This document shows, one piece after another, positions 37,888-48,577 of a stretch of 64,000 nucleotides of DNA. Each line of letters starts with the position of its first letter. Position 1 is the first letter of the stretch. Position numbers and translations under genes: made by a program. This DNA is from Pseudofabraea citricarpa (Eukaryota; Ascomycota; Leotiomycetes; Helotiales; Dermateaceae). Under the pieces are notes generated by a model, which worked only from the letters and a program-made list of their open reading frames with translations, made no database searches and was not told the origin of the DNA. The DNA is taken from NCBI GenBank assembly GCA_029641185.1, contig JAPWGK010000007.1, positions 372,001 through 436,000 of the forward strand. The letters are read 5' to 3'.

Positions 37888-38966
37888 ATGGATGACCAGG
37901 AGCATCAGCGCAAGAAACGACGTATTACGCAACAAAAGGAACTTTACGACAAAAAGAAAGAGGTTCTCAACCGAGAGGAGGAAATTCTCGATCTTTCGCT
38001 CTCAATTCAAAGCTTAGAGCGAGAACTGGACTCGAAAGATCCAGAGGTCACCAACGTCGAAACCACCCACAAGCAAACAGACCCTAGCTCCAACCTCAGG
38101 TGAGAATTATCTACATATGACGACAAAACCAGTGCTGATTTGATTTAAGTGAGAATAGATCTACAAAAGAAAAGTCTGCAGAGTGTGGAGTCTGTCTTGC
38201 ACGTAGGGAGAGAGGATTCTCACTGAGCGATTATGAATCAGAAGAAACAAAGACATTTATTGAGAAGTAAGCCATAACTATATCTGCTTACTACCTGATC
38301 TACGCTTTACTAACAAGGTAAAATTACAGACGGGAGCGAATATGTTTCGGCTGGCATCCACATCTGCGAAAGACTATTTATTTTTATTGCATTCGCTGTC
38401 CACCTCATTGCAATGAAGGTTACGATTTTCAAATCAAATGGGCACTGAACTGTCAGGGACACCCTCTTTTCGGTCATGATCTCCCCAATATTGAAAGTCT
38501 CCAATTAAATCGACGAAATATCTTGTGGGATAAAAACCTTTCGCACGAGGCATTTCACGGCCTTCGGATGAGAGAGGACGCTAAAGATTTGATTGATGGT
38601 GATTACTCGGAACTTATGGAAGCAATGTATTTCGGAAAAAGAAAAGATCCGCCTATTGATTGGTACGAATCAGGAATAGGAGCAGTGAACTCCGAGAACC
38701 CGACCCGTCTTGCAACAAAAAGCTCGCCAACATCAGAACAAGAGGCCATTCGGTCTAAGCAATCAAAGGAAATAAAGGCTTTGAATGCAAAACTGGTTGC
38801 GAAATGGGGTGTTAATTGGGAGAGGGAGATGGATCTCATTGTTGAAAACCCCGGCGACGCTTGCGTTGGTGCTGATCACAGAAACGCAGCAGACGACGGA
38901 GACGACGAGGACGACAATGATGAGGAAAACGATGAGGAAAATGATGACGACAAAGATGATTATTAG
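37888..38966 (+). CDS. Coiled-coil protein with Cys/His cluster and acidic tail
   Basis: Three exons (37888-38099, 38150-38266, 38330-38966) encode 321 residues. Residues 1-50 (MDDQEHQRKKRRITQQKELY, then DKKKEVLNREEEILDLSLSI) are a charged coiled coil shared with the divergent neighbour. Then comes a possible metal-binding region: CGVC, CFGWHPH, YCIRCPPHC and CQGHPLFGH. The middle is helical and charged (FHGLRMREDAKDLIDGDYSE), and the tail is a run of Asp, Glu and Asn ending DDKDDY. The paralogue lacks the Cys/His part. The layout would fit a nuclear or chromatin-linked protein, but that is inference; no known family is recognised. The start could be slightly further upstream. Confidence 0.72.
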
Positions 38967-39624
38967 GTTTGTTCTTTATTCTTTCTATTCTTCCTTTTCT
39001 CCCCTTCTTTCCTTTCGCTCGTCCATAGTATGAAAGACTGACACTTTAAACTATAGTCCCATAGACGTCGGGGAGCGATGGTGAAAATGATTACATTGAA
39101 GAGGCAATGCAGGGAATAATAGGCTTTATGGTGTCATGGGAAGGTGGTTGACGTGGTATCAAAAAGGATCTCCCAAAATGGGTTTGGGGTGCGAGGATTG
39201 TTTCTTTTCTAATGGTTTTCTACGTCAATTTCGGGACGGTAGCGTTTCTTTCTTATTAACTGGTCAGGGGGCCACTTAGATAAGTGCTGCTCTCCGGGTT
39301 ATTACCATGAGAACTCAGCAGGGGGTTATGGAAGCCAAATGCTGAGAATCAAAAACGCCATAAAGTAGTTCTTCAATACTCATCGATGATTTTACATACT
39401 TGTGTGCTTAAGACTTGCTTCACCCAATTGCTTCTTCGCTTTAACAGAGGCTATTTAAACAGTATATGCCACCAAGTATTCCCAAATCAACAAGACAACA
39501 TAATCGCTTGAGAGATGGTGTAGAACAATTGATGGCTGAGGACACCAGGACACCAGGACACTCAAGAAACTCGGTATGCACTGGAAAATTAGCAGACATC
39601 AAAGCCAACGAATCAGGTGCTCGC
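38967..39624. other. Convergent intergenic region
   Basis: Begins with a long pyrimidine-rich tract just after the stop codon; no gene seen. Confidence 0.35.
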
Positions 39625-40102
39625 TCACTCATAAATGACCTCTGCTCCTTTCCTCATTCCACTTCCTACCCACATCCCACAGTTCACCATATCTCGATAT
39701 CGTTCATCGCCTGTCTCCATTGATATAAAGATCCGGAATTTATAGTTTCTTGGATCCACATCATCGGCCAAAGTTGGATCAGCTAGTTGAGCTAAAACTT
39801 CAGGAGGTCCGGTACGCCATCCATGAGTTTTGATCACGATATGTGCTGGAGGATCATCATGTGTTTGTAATAGGTAATTTGTATCCAAGTAGGCGGAGCC
39901 ATCGGGGATAATAATCTGGCTGTCCTGCCCCCCAGGCTACTAGTTTCAGTAAACAAATGCAACTGTAAAGTTCTTTCTAACTCACCAGAACTATCCCTGA
40001 ACCCCAGGAGCCTGACCATATTCCACCCGTGAAGGATATCCAGTTTCGGTTTCCAAATGGAACAGGCCCAAGAGATACCTTTGGATTTAACGTCACTGAC
40101 AT
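39625..40102 (-). CDS. DUF3237-family protein
   Basis: Two exons (40102-39986, 39936-39625) give 142 residues, starting MSVTLNPKVSLGPVPFGNRN. Family marks are IIIPDGSAYLDTNYLLQTHD, AHIVIKTHGWRTGP, YKFRIFISMETGDERY and MVNCGMWVGSGMRKGAEVIY, which match the barrel-shaped DUF3237 (UPF0311) fold. Some relatives bind small aromatic or racemisable molecules, but the general function is unknown. The exon 1 part (SGSWGSGIVL) joins the conserved PGG-Q-D segment only after removing a GTGAGT...ACTAGTAG intron. It looks complete, with the usual short C-terminus. Confidence 0.8.
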
Positions 40103-40304
40103 TCTGAAGTCAAGACTTAAGGCTGGATGTGGCAACGAGAGATCCGGATGTGGATAAGAGGATTTGGGGGACTTGGGGTTTGCTCGAGGAGTCCTGTATA
40201 TTTCAATGTCATGTGACTTTCTCGAGACAGATGAGAATGAGAAGAAATAGGATCAAGATGAAATCAAGAACTAGCTTAGCTGCAAAGAGATCTGACACAG
40301 TGGC

Positions 40305-40619
40305 TTACGGTTCATCTTCAGCTTCCACAGAGGTGCTGTTACCAATAATTGGTTGCTGGCTCGTGGCTGGAGTCCATGCCATCGTATCACTTACTCTATG
40401 CGATGACACGTTACTCCGCCATCCCACAGATGTCCTTGGATCATTCATGTCTTCGGGACCACGAAGTCTGCCTCGTGTGATATCTGGACTATAAGCAGTC
40501 CAGTCCGACTGTTCCACCGCTTGTGCTTCTGCTCCTTGGTCTGGCCCGTCGTCAGCTGCAACCCGAGGAGGCAACACCCCTGAGAACCGCACAAAGCTCT
40601 GATATGCTGCTGGCTCCAT
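40305..40619 (-). CDS. Hypothetical acidic protein
   Basis: A 104-codon single-exon frame from an ATG at 40619 (MEPAAYQSFVRFSGVLPPRV) to a TAA at 40305. It is acidic, rich in Asp, Pro, Ser and Gln, and probably disordered. GC content is higher than in the flanks, which supports coding. The last codons overlap a GTAAGC donor-like site, so splicing to a further exon is possible, but no in-frame continuation was found. No family recognised. Confidence 0.5.
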   Translation of the reverse strand: MEPAAYQSFVRFSGVLPPRVAADDGPDQGAEAQAVEQSDWTAYSPDITRGRLRGPEDMNDPRTSVGWRSNVSSHRVSDTMAWTPATSQQPIIGNSTSVEAEDEP

Positions 40620-41036
40620 TTCAGCTCGGCTTAAATGAACAACATGGATGATTGCAGGTCTTGAAGTTTGGTTTGTTCTGGTTTGTTGCAGCCTGAATTA
40701 TTCGCTAGGTCACCTTACCACGTGAAGCGCCATTAACTCCACTTCCTTGCCAGACCAATGCAGTTACCCAGAGAGCAAGCAAACAAATACTTTCTTGATG
40801 TATTAAATGTTTGATCGTGCCTGTAATTTTCTCGTGGTTCTCTGGTGTTTAAAAAAAGTCTTGGTAATTTAACAAATGGGTTTTAAATCACATTCCAGGC
40901 ATTTCTATCCACTTTTTCTCTCCCACCTGGTGCACTCCTAGTCTTCAGAGGTCTTCGGCAATCTCTGTTCTCGCTACACAAAGGTCTGTCAAATATCAAG
41001 CAAGATAAGATTTATCTGTCATCAAAACACAACCAA
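40620..41036. other. Intergenic region before tRNA-Lys
   Basis: About 420 bases, no gene seen; holds the promoter of the small acidic protein. Confidence 0.35.
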
Positions 41037-41127
41037 GCCCGGCTGGCACAATTGGTTAGCGCGTGGGCCTTTTATGAGCAATCATCAAGGTAGCCCAAGG
41101 TTGAGAGTTCGAGCCTCTCGTCGGGCG
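41037..41127 (+). tRNA. tRNA-Lys(UUU) with 17-base intron
   Basis: The acceptor stem pairs GCCCGGC with GTCGGGC, followed by discriminator G. The anticodon stem pairs TGGGC (41064-41068) with GCCCA (41093-41097) around a loop whose anticodon is TTT (41071-41073). The T arm is GAGAG-TTCGAGC-CTCTC. A 17-base intron (41075-41091) sits at the standard place one base after the anticodon. A T-rich stretch follows directly and should end polymerase III transcription. Confidence 0.92.
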
Positions 41128-41130
41128 TTG

Positions 41131-41137
41131 TTTTTTT
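41131..41137 (+). terminator. Pol III terminator of tRNA-Lys
   Basis: A run of seven T shortly after the tRNA 3' end. Confidence 0.65.
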
Positions 41138-41863
41138 GCATTCTTTTGCAATTGTAGCATAGACAAAAGCCAGCCAGAATACCAGAGGGGGTTTATTTTT
41201 TCTTCTTTTTTGAGGGTGTTTAGCAGGAACCGAGACGGGTTGATCATGTGATATTAGTAACTTTGCTTGGGTTTTATTTCCACTTTTTAGATTGTTATAG
41301 TAAGAACAAGTGGAAAACAACACAGAAATCCAAAGAATAACAGAAAATAACGTATAAAGGCAAACCTAAGAAGTTTTAGCAGAAGAAAGGAAATAAGAAG
41401 GTTAAGGAGTTTCAAAGAAAGAAGGAAAGAAACTACCTAGGTATTATAAGCGAGAACCCCCCTTTTAGATATTATCCAAGTAAATCACTGTTTTGATATT
41501 TCCAAAACTTAGTTAGAAAGTATTCTTTACTTAACTTTATAATTTCCTCTCAAGTCTTCACGTTAGGTTATTAAGCTTTATAGAACTTTCCGTGCTCTAA
41601 TACTAATAAGATGTAACTTGACGCTACTAAATAATCCTCCAATGGAAAAACAAAGGTTCTTAGAGAATTCTCAAAATCAAATTAATTATTAATCTTAATT
41701 AAAGAAACTCTTAATATTTGATTTCCTTCCTAGTTTAATTCTTATACCATACAATTGGAAAATTAACAACTCTGGGGGTAGTAAGTAAGAAAGAGGGACA
41801 AATTCAGGGGTGTCATCTGATAATTTCTTTGCACCTTGCTAGGTATATTATAAATCCTTGAGC
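41138..41863. other. Gene-free AT-rich region
   Basis: Strongly AT-rich with homopolymer runs; no gene, RNA or clear repeat. Confidence 0.45.
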
Positions 41864-42464
41864 TCATCCAGGACAGGCTGTAGCCTTTGCATCGACTCTC
41901 TCATACTGTGATGGAAATCCGCTGCTTACTGTTAGCAGAAGGAGAACAAAATAATATGCAAGCCTACCATCAGGCGTCCCGTCAATTGTGATAGCATGTG
42001 TCATTCCCCAGGTATGAAGCGTCGCCGGGCTGCTGTGGGAAGAAGTCGACTGGCGTGGGAGATCTTGAGGTATTTCAAGCCGAGGATAAGGGGATGATTC
42101 TTAGAGACTTGCATCAGCCTTTAAAGACTTTTTTTTATTTTTTTAAAAAAAAAGATCCCCACATACTATGAGAGAAATGTCGAGTATCATGATGGAAGTC
42201 CAGCGGATACAAATCCTGGTCTTGTGCTAGTGAGCAGCCTCCATGTAGTAGAGTCCCTGCTTTGAAAGCTTGCCCGATCTCGACGTCAAACATTACATAT
42301 GCTTCTCCCGGGTCTCCTAGGGAGACCTCTATCTCGCGAGTCTTTGGAGTCCCTTGGGCTGTGATGGTGATGAACCTCCCGGTTGCGGTGTGGTGAGCTC
42401 GGTACAGGGGTCTCTTGTTAAGAGCTCGAGTGGCAACGCGTGCGCGTGGGAGGAGGTTGGACAT
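41864..42464 (-). CDS. Conserved-looking hypothetical protein
   Basis: Three exons (42464-42167, 42099-41968, 41928-41864) join in phase to 164 residues. The N-terminus is basic and could be a mitochondrial presequence (MSNLLPRARVATRALNKRPL). The body reads GRFITITAQGTPKTREIEVS, then AYVMFDVEIGQAFKAGTLLH, YPLDFHHDTRHFSH, then a Ser/Pro-rich part (SSPYPRLEIPQDLPRQST) and WGMTHAITIDGTPD. The composition is balanced and the exon-exon phases agree, which argues for a real gene. No family recognised. Intron 1 contains an odd A/T homopolymer run of about 25 bases. Confidence 0.6.
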
Positions 42465-42587
42465 GGTAAAAGGAAGTGTTTTGATGTAAAAGAGGGCGCA
42501 TGGGATATCCTGGTTCTGTTTCGATATTGTGATAGTGCTTGTTTACTGTCAATCGTCATGCTCTCGGCTTTCCGAGAAACATATATC
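42465..42587. promoter_or_regulatory. Upstream region of the hypothetical gene
   Basis: Short region between the start codon and the repeats; no motif singled out. Confidence 0.25.
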
Positions 42588-42845
42588 TCCTAATCGCAAA
42601 TCATCACGTGAACATGCTACTTTACTTTATCAAACAGATCCCTTAAAATTGAAATAAATTCTATTTCCTGATTCCATAGTACTACTATATCTGATATCAT
42701 GTTAATTAGTCTTCAAATATATCTATCAACATTAAACTATATTCTATTTCCTAATTACAAAGCATCACGTGAATATACCACTTTACTATATCTGCTTTCA
42801 CGTCAATTAATCTTGAAACAGATCTATCAATATGAAAGTATATTC
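42588..42845. repeat. Degenerate direct repeats, about 70-100 bp units
   Basis: Three diverged units can be lined up by recurring blocks: TTCTATTTCCT(A/G)ATT, ATCACGTGAA, (A)CTTTACT(A/T)TAT and ATCTATCAA. They start near 42588, 42659 and 42744. The DNA is very AT-rich, as in mutated old repeats. Confidence 0.45.
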
Positions 42846-42911
42846 TCGTCAAATCCAAATCTATCATACGACCATCTAAGAACGGGACAAAGAAATTGCG
42901 ATTGAAAGGAT

Positions 42912-43380
42912 GTGAATTCTCTTCCTGACTGGCCAATGGTCATGCAGTTAGTATTACCCGGAACAGAAGTTGAAGAGGCTTTAAGTTTGGCAGAGAGGAA
43001 TAACCGGATAGTGACTGATCGGAGTATCAAAAAAGCGTTTATGGAAAAGGAGAAGTTACAGATAGCTCAACGTCGATATAGAATAAAGAGCAACGACAAC
43101 AGGATAGCTACTAACAACCAAAACTCAATGTGAAAAAGGAATATTACAGATATCTCAAGTTTGATAGAAAACAACAAGAATTCTAGCGAAACAGCTCTTG
43201 AATAGAAGTTTCAGATAGTCCATGTTCGACAGAGGCTTCTGACAACCGGATGGTGAGTAACAACCGGAGTTCCAAAGAAACGGTTATAGAAAAGGGGAAG
43301 GTTACTGATAGTCAGGACTATGATGAGAAACAAGATTCCAAGAGATATACAATGATCAAAATGCACACTTGGCATGAATG
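42912..43380 (+). pseudogene. Decayed coding repeat of about 33 codons
   Basis: A series of diverged units shares the core reading NNRIVTDRSIKKAFMEKEKL, DNRIATNNQNS and DNRMVSNNRSSKETVIEKGK, each followed by a Q-rich or D-rich segment. Units start near 42990, 43093 and 43238; a further one between is full of stops. The shared frame suggests an old coding tandem repeat, now interrupted by stop codons (TGA near 43131). No family recognised. Confidence 0.45.
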
Positions 43381-43651
43381 AAGAATACCATACAGCACAT
43401 GGTTATTATTAAAGACATGTAGGCTAATGACCAAGAATCGGGAAGGATATAACCAAAGGCAAAGTTATAAATAGACAAGGTTACTTTATTGTAAAAATAC
43501 ACGAAAAAAATATATAATATACACCTGACCTCATACCTCCTGCCCTTGTCCATGCCCTATGAGTACCCCTAGACCAGGGCCGTAACATTAAAATGTACAC
43601 TGGGAACCCGGGTTTAACGTCCGTGTTCTGCTTGTCTCCTCTGTAAAATAT
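43381..43651. other. Short 3' intergenic region
   Basis: Nothing seen. Confidence 0.3.
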
Positions 43652-44465
43652 CTACTCGACATCAGGAAGCTTATAAAAAAGATCTTCGTCTTTTAACTTC
43701 TTAAAAATTGTGTTAATTTGTTTTTTCAAACCATCAACCAAATCCTGACTCAAATTCTGCGGAACATCAGTACCCGGCTGTATGATAATTTCGGGTGAGC
43801 CAGTAAAGAACTGGAAAATGCCTCGGTCGTCATAATACTCTGATAGGCTAGCTCTTCGAGAGGGAAACAGAAAATCTTCTTTGTCATCTGACTTTTCTTC
43901 AAGGAGTTTCCCTGCGTCATGCACGTAGTTAACGAGAGCATCGAGCTCGAGCCTCTTGACGCGGGCGAAAACGAGGGGTTCTTGGGCAACTGCTAGCTTC
44001 ATTTGGCTGATTTGGGGCGAGAAGAATAGCATTTGGCTGTTGATATGGATGATATCGCGTGTGCTTGAGAAGCAGAGTGGTAGATTGAGGAGGGAGGGCG
44101 GGAATCCGGCAGACCTATCTAAGAGGTAGAAGAAGCTATAGACTCGCTTGGTTTCACGGCGGCTCTCTTGGTTCACGAAAAGTGTGACGGGAAGAGGTAT
44201 GTCAGTATCTGGCTTGAAGTTGTCGATTGATACCTGTTGAGTACCGGGAAAGCATAGTTTCCAGATGCAAATCCGCAACTCGGCCGGCAGTTCCTTGAAG
44301 TACTGGAACTCTGTAAGTGCTGGTCCTATAACTTGCACAGACAGATCTTGGTCGGGATCTGGTAGGTCGAGCAGCAGGTGCGCTAGGGTCTCTTCTTCGG
44401 CTTATTTAAAGCTCAGTATCAGAAACAGGTTCAAACTATCTAAAGGAACAGGACTTACATGACAT
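43652..44465 (-). CDS. 2EXR-domain protein
   Basis: Exon 1 is only seven bases (44465-44459, ATGTCAT before GTAAGT); exon 2 is 44400-43652. Together they give 251 residues starting MSSEEETLAHLLLDLPDPDQ. The diagnostic block is FQYFKELPAELRICIWKLCF, followed by PLPVTLFVNQESRRETKRVY, the two conserved parts of the fungal 2EXR domain. Then come DIIHINSQMLFF and FARVKRLELDALVNYV. 2EXR proteins are numerous in filamentous ascomycetes and mostly unstudied; an F-box-like or protein-binding role is often supposed. The tiny first exon is inferred from phase and from the donor, and without it there is no ATG. Confidence 0.82.
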
Positions 44466-45020
44466 GATGATGATAACAGTGGTTGTTGCAAGGTCTTGTA
44501 GAGTTTGGTTGCCTTGATTACAGCTTGGTTGACTCGGCCATGCTTTTTAATGCGCCTGGACAAAGGGGGCGGTCCACTCGAGTTAGTACAAGCAGTTGCT
44601 ATAAAAAGCCATGAAAGGCCAATATCACGATCAAATTTAGAACTTTCTCAAAGCACATATTTCTTTCATTGGAGGAACTATCCAGTTCGAAGCTATCTTG
44701 ATCCCAGAGGACAACCGCATCCATAGATCATTCCGGATGCAGCACGAGGCATCAAATTAAAAACAAGAGGGGAAAGAAAAGCCTGGCACCATAAACTGCG
44801 GCCTTTTGACCTGGTGACAAAGGCAGCAAAAACATGAAATCAAAAGAAAGTCAATCGATCCGTTCTCCAGATGATGACAGGTGGTAGGAAGAATTGCCAG
44901 GCCGCTTCCAAAGCCTTAGCCACAAAGACCATTAACCGCCCATGGCCAATTTCCTCAAAGACCATCAAACCCATTTCGTGTAAACCAAACTCCCTAGCAT
45001 ATGCAAATTCGTCAAGCAGC
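44466..45020. other. Intergenic region
   Basis: Promoter of the 2EXR gene and 3' UTR of the SH3 gene; no separate gene seen. Confidence 0.35.
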
Positions 45021-47744
45021 TTACATGATTGAGTTGACGATGTTGGAACCGATGGAAGCACCAGCACCGAAGATAGCGGCGTTACCAAGCTTCTTACCAA
45101 ACTTCTTGCCCATCTCCTCGCCCTTAGAAGGCTTGTTCTCACCTGGAGTGCCCTCAGCAATTGCCATGGGAGGAACGGCCGAGTTGTAAGGTGATTGACC
45201 AGCGGGAGGACCTGATGCATATTGAGGTTGTCCGGGATATGCGTTCTTTTGGTCTCCATAAAATCCGCTTGGCGGGGGTGCCTGCACTTGAACATATGAT
45301 GCTGGGAACACACCCTCCTGTCCAGTGCGAAGATTCTTTCCCATCCACCAGTCTGCGTTCATGTGCTCGTAGACGGCAATCTGATCTCCTGGCTCAAATG
45401 TGCAATCCCCTGCTTCGGCGTATTTATACATTGCCTGTGCTCGAGACAGTTCTGGTCGTTGTGGGGTGGCATTTCGAGGAGGTGGAGGAGGAAAGGCTGC
45501 AGCTTGTGCAGCAGGAGCTGGGGAGGTACTGTAGGAGGGAGGATTGCCAATGTTCAGGTGTGCCATTTGGTCGACGGGTGCAGGTGATGCTGCTGGTGGT
45601 GCAGTGCTGGCACTTCGAGTGGCGGATCCATTGAGGGGAGATTCGTGGGGCAGAGCACTCATGATGCTATCATACTGAGCATCTGTGAGGATGCCACGTT
45701 CAATAAGTCCCTCGAGTTCCTGCACATATTAGCACCGCACTGCACTGCCATGGCAATCAGAATTTTGAAAGCTTACATTCTTAATGTTCCGTAAGGCTCT
45801 GTTGTTCTGGATAATGGTCTGGCGGGCATCCGGGTTGACGTCTGTGCCGATAGCCATGTTCTCAATATGTGCAAAGGCTTTGTCGAGACAGTTGATGCAG
45901 TCTGGATCGTGATCGCACAATGGACGCTGTGCTTCAACCTCTGCAGCAATGAGAGAACGTTCTTCCTCGTCGAACCAGTATGGGCCTTTCCGAGCCTGAT
46001 GTCTGGAGCGTTTCGCTGCTGTGGTCTGTGAGACGTTCTTGATAGAATAGCCGTAGTTGTAACGAGACTCCTCAATGTAATCGGGGGATCTGGAATGGTA
46101 TCTTGTGTGCTCAGCTGAGATATTTCGTCGTGATTGTAATGTCAGCTCAAGTGGTCCAGGAGAAGAGGTGCTCGTATTATTGCTGCTGCTGCGGTTTGCG
46201 GCTTGTCGATGGGGGCTTGGCTGTGGACCCCGGCTGGGAATCTTCCGACCAGCCGGAGTTGGTGAGTTTGCGACAGCAGGACTTCTCGCCAAGTTGCTCA
46301 TGCCTATACCTTGAAGATTAATTCCAAGATCAATTCCAAGACCACTTCTCTGTCGTTGAACAGCTGCAAAGCTTGGAACACTTCTGCTCGCTTCAATTCC
46401 AACGACTGGTGACGGGAAAGCAGGCGATGAATCATTAGATGCAGGTGATGAGTTACGCAATGCTGGCAATGAACGAGGGGTCCGGATTGTCTGGTGTTGA
46501 TTATTTGGGCGAGATTGCCAGGGAATTTCTGGGTTACTAAATCCATTCCCACTGACACTCCTATATGTGTTGGAGGACGCAGCAGATCCAGTGCTCACTT
46601 TTCGTCGACTGAAATGGGCAGCTTGGTCTTGGTAACATTGCTCAAGAAGACTGTCTACCGATATGTTCTCTGTCTCCTGTTGAACCTCGCTTGAGGCACG
46701 AGTGATATTGAGTGGCCGAACAGGAGGTAAATCATCAAGATCATAAGAACCTGACTTGAGCGGAAGGACATGGGCAGATGGCTCAAGGCGAAAGTCATGT
46801 CCATTTGGCTCAGAGGCAGCAGATGCGTAGACAGGCGACTCATGAGTGAAGTATTGATCATTTCGCTCAGCAGTGGGACGAGAAGTATGAACAGACCTCT
46901 CGGGAATATGCTCTTGCTCATATATCTCAGGCGATGCAGGACGACTAGGCAGCTCAGGAGATGGAGAACGGTACGATTCCACAAAGCTGAAGGGACGATC
47001 AGGTGGCGAAGAAGCATATTCTATTTCTGTGGCCGAAGTAGAACGCACAGAAGACTGAGAAGACCCTGCAAAGCTGACAGGTCGAAGTGGCAGCGGAGGT
47101 GGCAAAGAACGAATGTACATCTCTGTATTTGAAGACCGAGCAGAAGACTGAGCAGACGACCGAGAAGAGGACAGAGCAGATGACCGAGCAGATGATCGAG
47201 CAGATGATCGAGCGGAAATACTTCGTGTAGGTGACTCGGTGTAAGCTGAGTGAACTGACGACCGAACAGAAATACTTCGAGCGGGCGACTTCATGGCAGC
47301 TCGGTGAGCACACGACTGAAGTGAAAGATTTTGAGAAGGTGACTCCATGGGTATTGGGTGAGCAGATGATGCAAAGTTCAGAGGCTGAACTGCAAACTCA
47401 GGATTGTAAAATCGGTCCTCCAACTCCAGGGGTGATGGACTAGGGCTTCGCTCAGGCGTATCTCTATAATTGGATTTGCCAGAGCTTTCAAGATGAGAAG
47501 TCGAGTCGGGAGTTGCAGTGCAAGCAGGATCTTCAAAACTGCCATCGCGGACAGGAGATGCAGCTCCACTCGATCCGGGGGAGTCTAGCATTCGGCGGCG
47601 AGAATTCGAAAGGGTGACTTTCTCCGATCCAACAGAGCCAATGCCAAAGGCAGCGAGACTTCTCATCATTGGAGTTGATGTAGCAGCAGGGGTCGAGGGA
47701 GCAGTGCTTGTTGTTGAGCCATTACTCGATCTTTGAGAAGCCAT
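45021..47744 (-). CDS. Disordered protein with C-terminal LSB/PIN3-type SH3 module
   Basis: Two exons (47744-45777, 45719-45021) form 888 residues. The first 600 residues are low complexity, rich in Ser, Arg and Pro, with short repeats (SIS-RSSARS, RSSAQSS). A conserved-looking stretch follows (KGPYWFDEEERSLIAAEVEA, CDHDPDCINCLDKAFAHIEN), then MAIGTDVNPDARQTIIQNNR, where stand-alone LSB1/PIN3-like proteins usually begin. The intron lies in ALRNIKN/ELEGLIERGILTDAQYD, a standard place. The SH3 domain (about 751-801) has AMYKYAEAGDCTFEPGDQIA, ADWWMGK and GVFPASYVQV; the end is IFGAGASIGSNIVNSIM. Such proteins bind Las17/WASP and act in actin patches. The whole may be one long protein or the SH3 part may also be made alone from the ATG at 45857. 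Confidence 0.8.
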
Positions 47745-48577
47745 GATGGCGGTGCAAAATTGAGTAAGATGATATTGTTGTAATTGAAGTGGATGAGGTT
47801 GAAGTGAAAGAAAGGGGTGGAAGTAGATGGAGGAGATCGAAGTGGAAGGATGAGGTTGAATGGGATGAGATTGAAGAAGATGAGGTTAAGATTGTGGCCG
47901 GGAAAAGTTATTGTTCCGTGTGTATGAATTGCGTATTCACCTTCAGTATCCCACGACACCTCATGCTATTGTGTTTTTAAGCGAGGTCGGCTAGTCACTA
48001 CATGGCCATTCTTATTTTTGAATAGCTCTATGCGATTGAGTGTCACTGCATGATTGATTTTGACAGCTAAGCATTAGACAATTATATAGTATCAGAGTAT
48101 CAAGTGACTGGAGCGCTTTCTGTAGAAGAAGAGCATGCAGGGATAGGAAAGCATAAGACCTTGCAAAAGAATCAAGTAGCTGTAAAGCATTAAGGTATTG
48201 GCAATCACCCGAGAAAGCAAAGTATGAAGGAGTCATCGATCTTACAAAAACCGAAACTTTCGCAGGCAACTGACGAGTATTAGATCGGTGCAAACCTACC
48301 TAACCTACCTAGGTAGTCACAAGCAACATCAAAGCACTCGGGAGTAGAAACAAAACCTATTGTTTCCGAGCTTCCTGAGACACGGTCTTTCAAAAGAAGA
48401 AGAAGAAGAAACAGCAAGCAAGATATGCAGAATATGGCATTCCTCAAATTTTTAAGGCAGTAAAATATATACAAGAAACCTGACTGACTCATCCACGACC
48501 AATAACCTCGCCCTATGTACAATTTCGGCTTTTGTGGGATGATATATACAATTCCCTGTTTCTCAAGTGTGCGGCGA
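47745..48577. promoter_or_regulatory. Intergenic region with pyrimidine-rich leader
   Basis: The first 150 bases next to the SH3-gene start are almost pure purine on the plus strand (47786-47890), hence pyrimidine-rich on the coding strand, as in many highly expressed fungal genes. The rest is AT-rich with an AACCTACCTAGGTAG motif near 48302; no gene seen. Confidence 0.45.
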
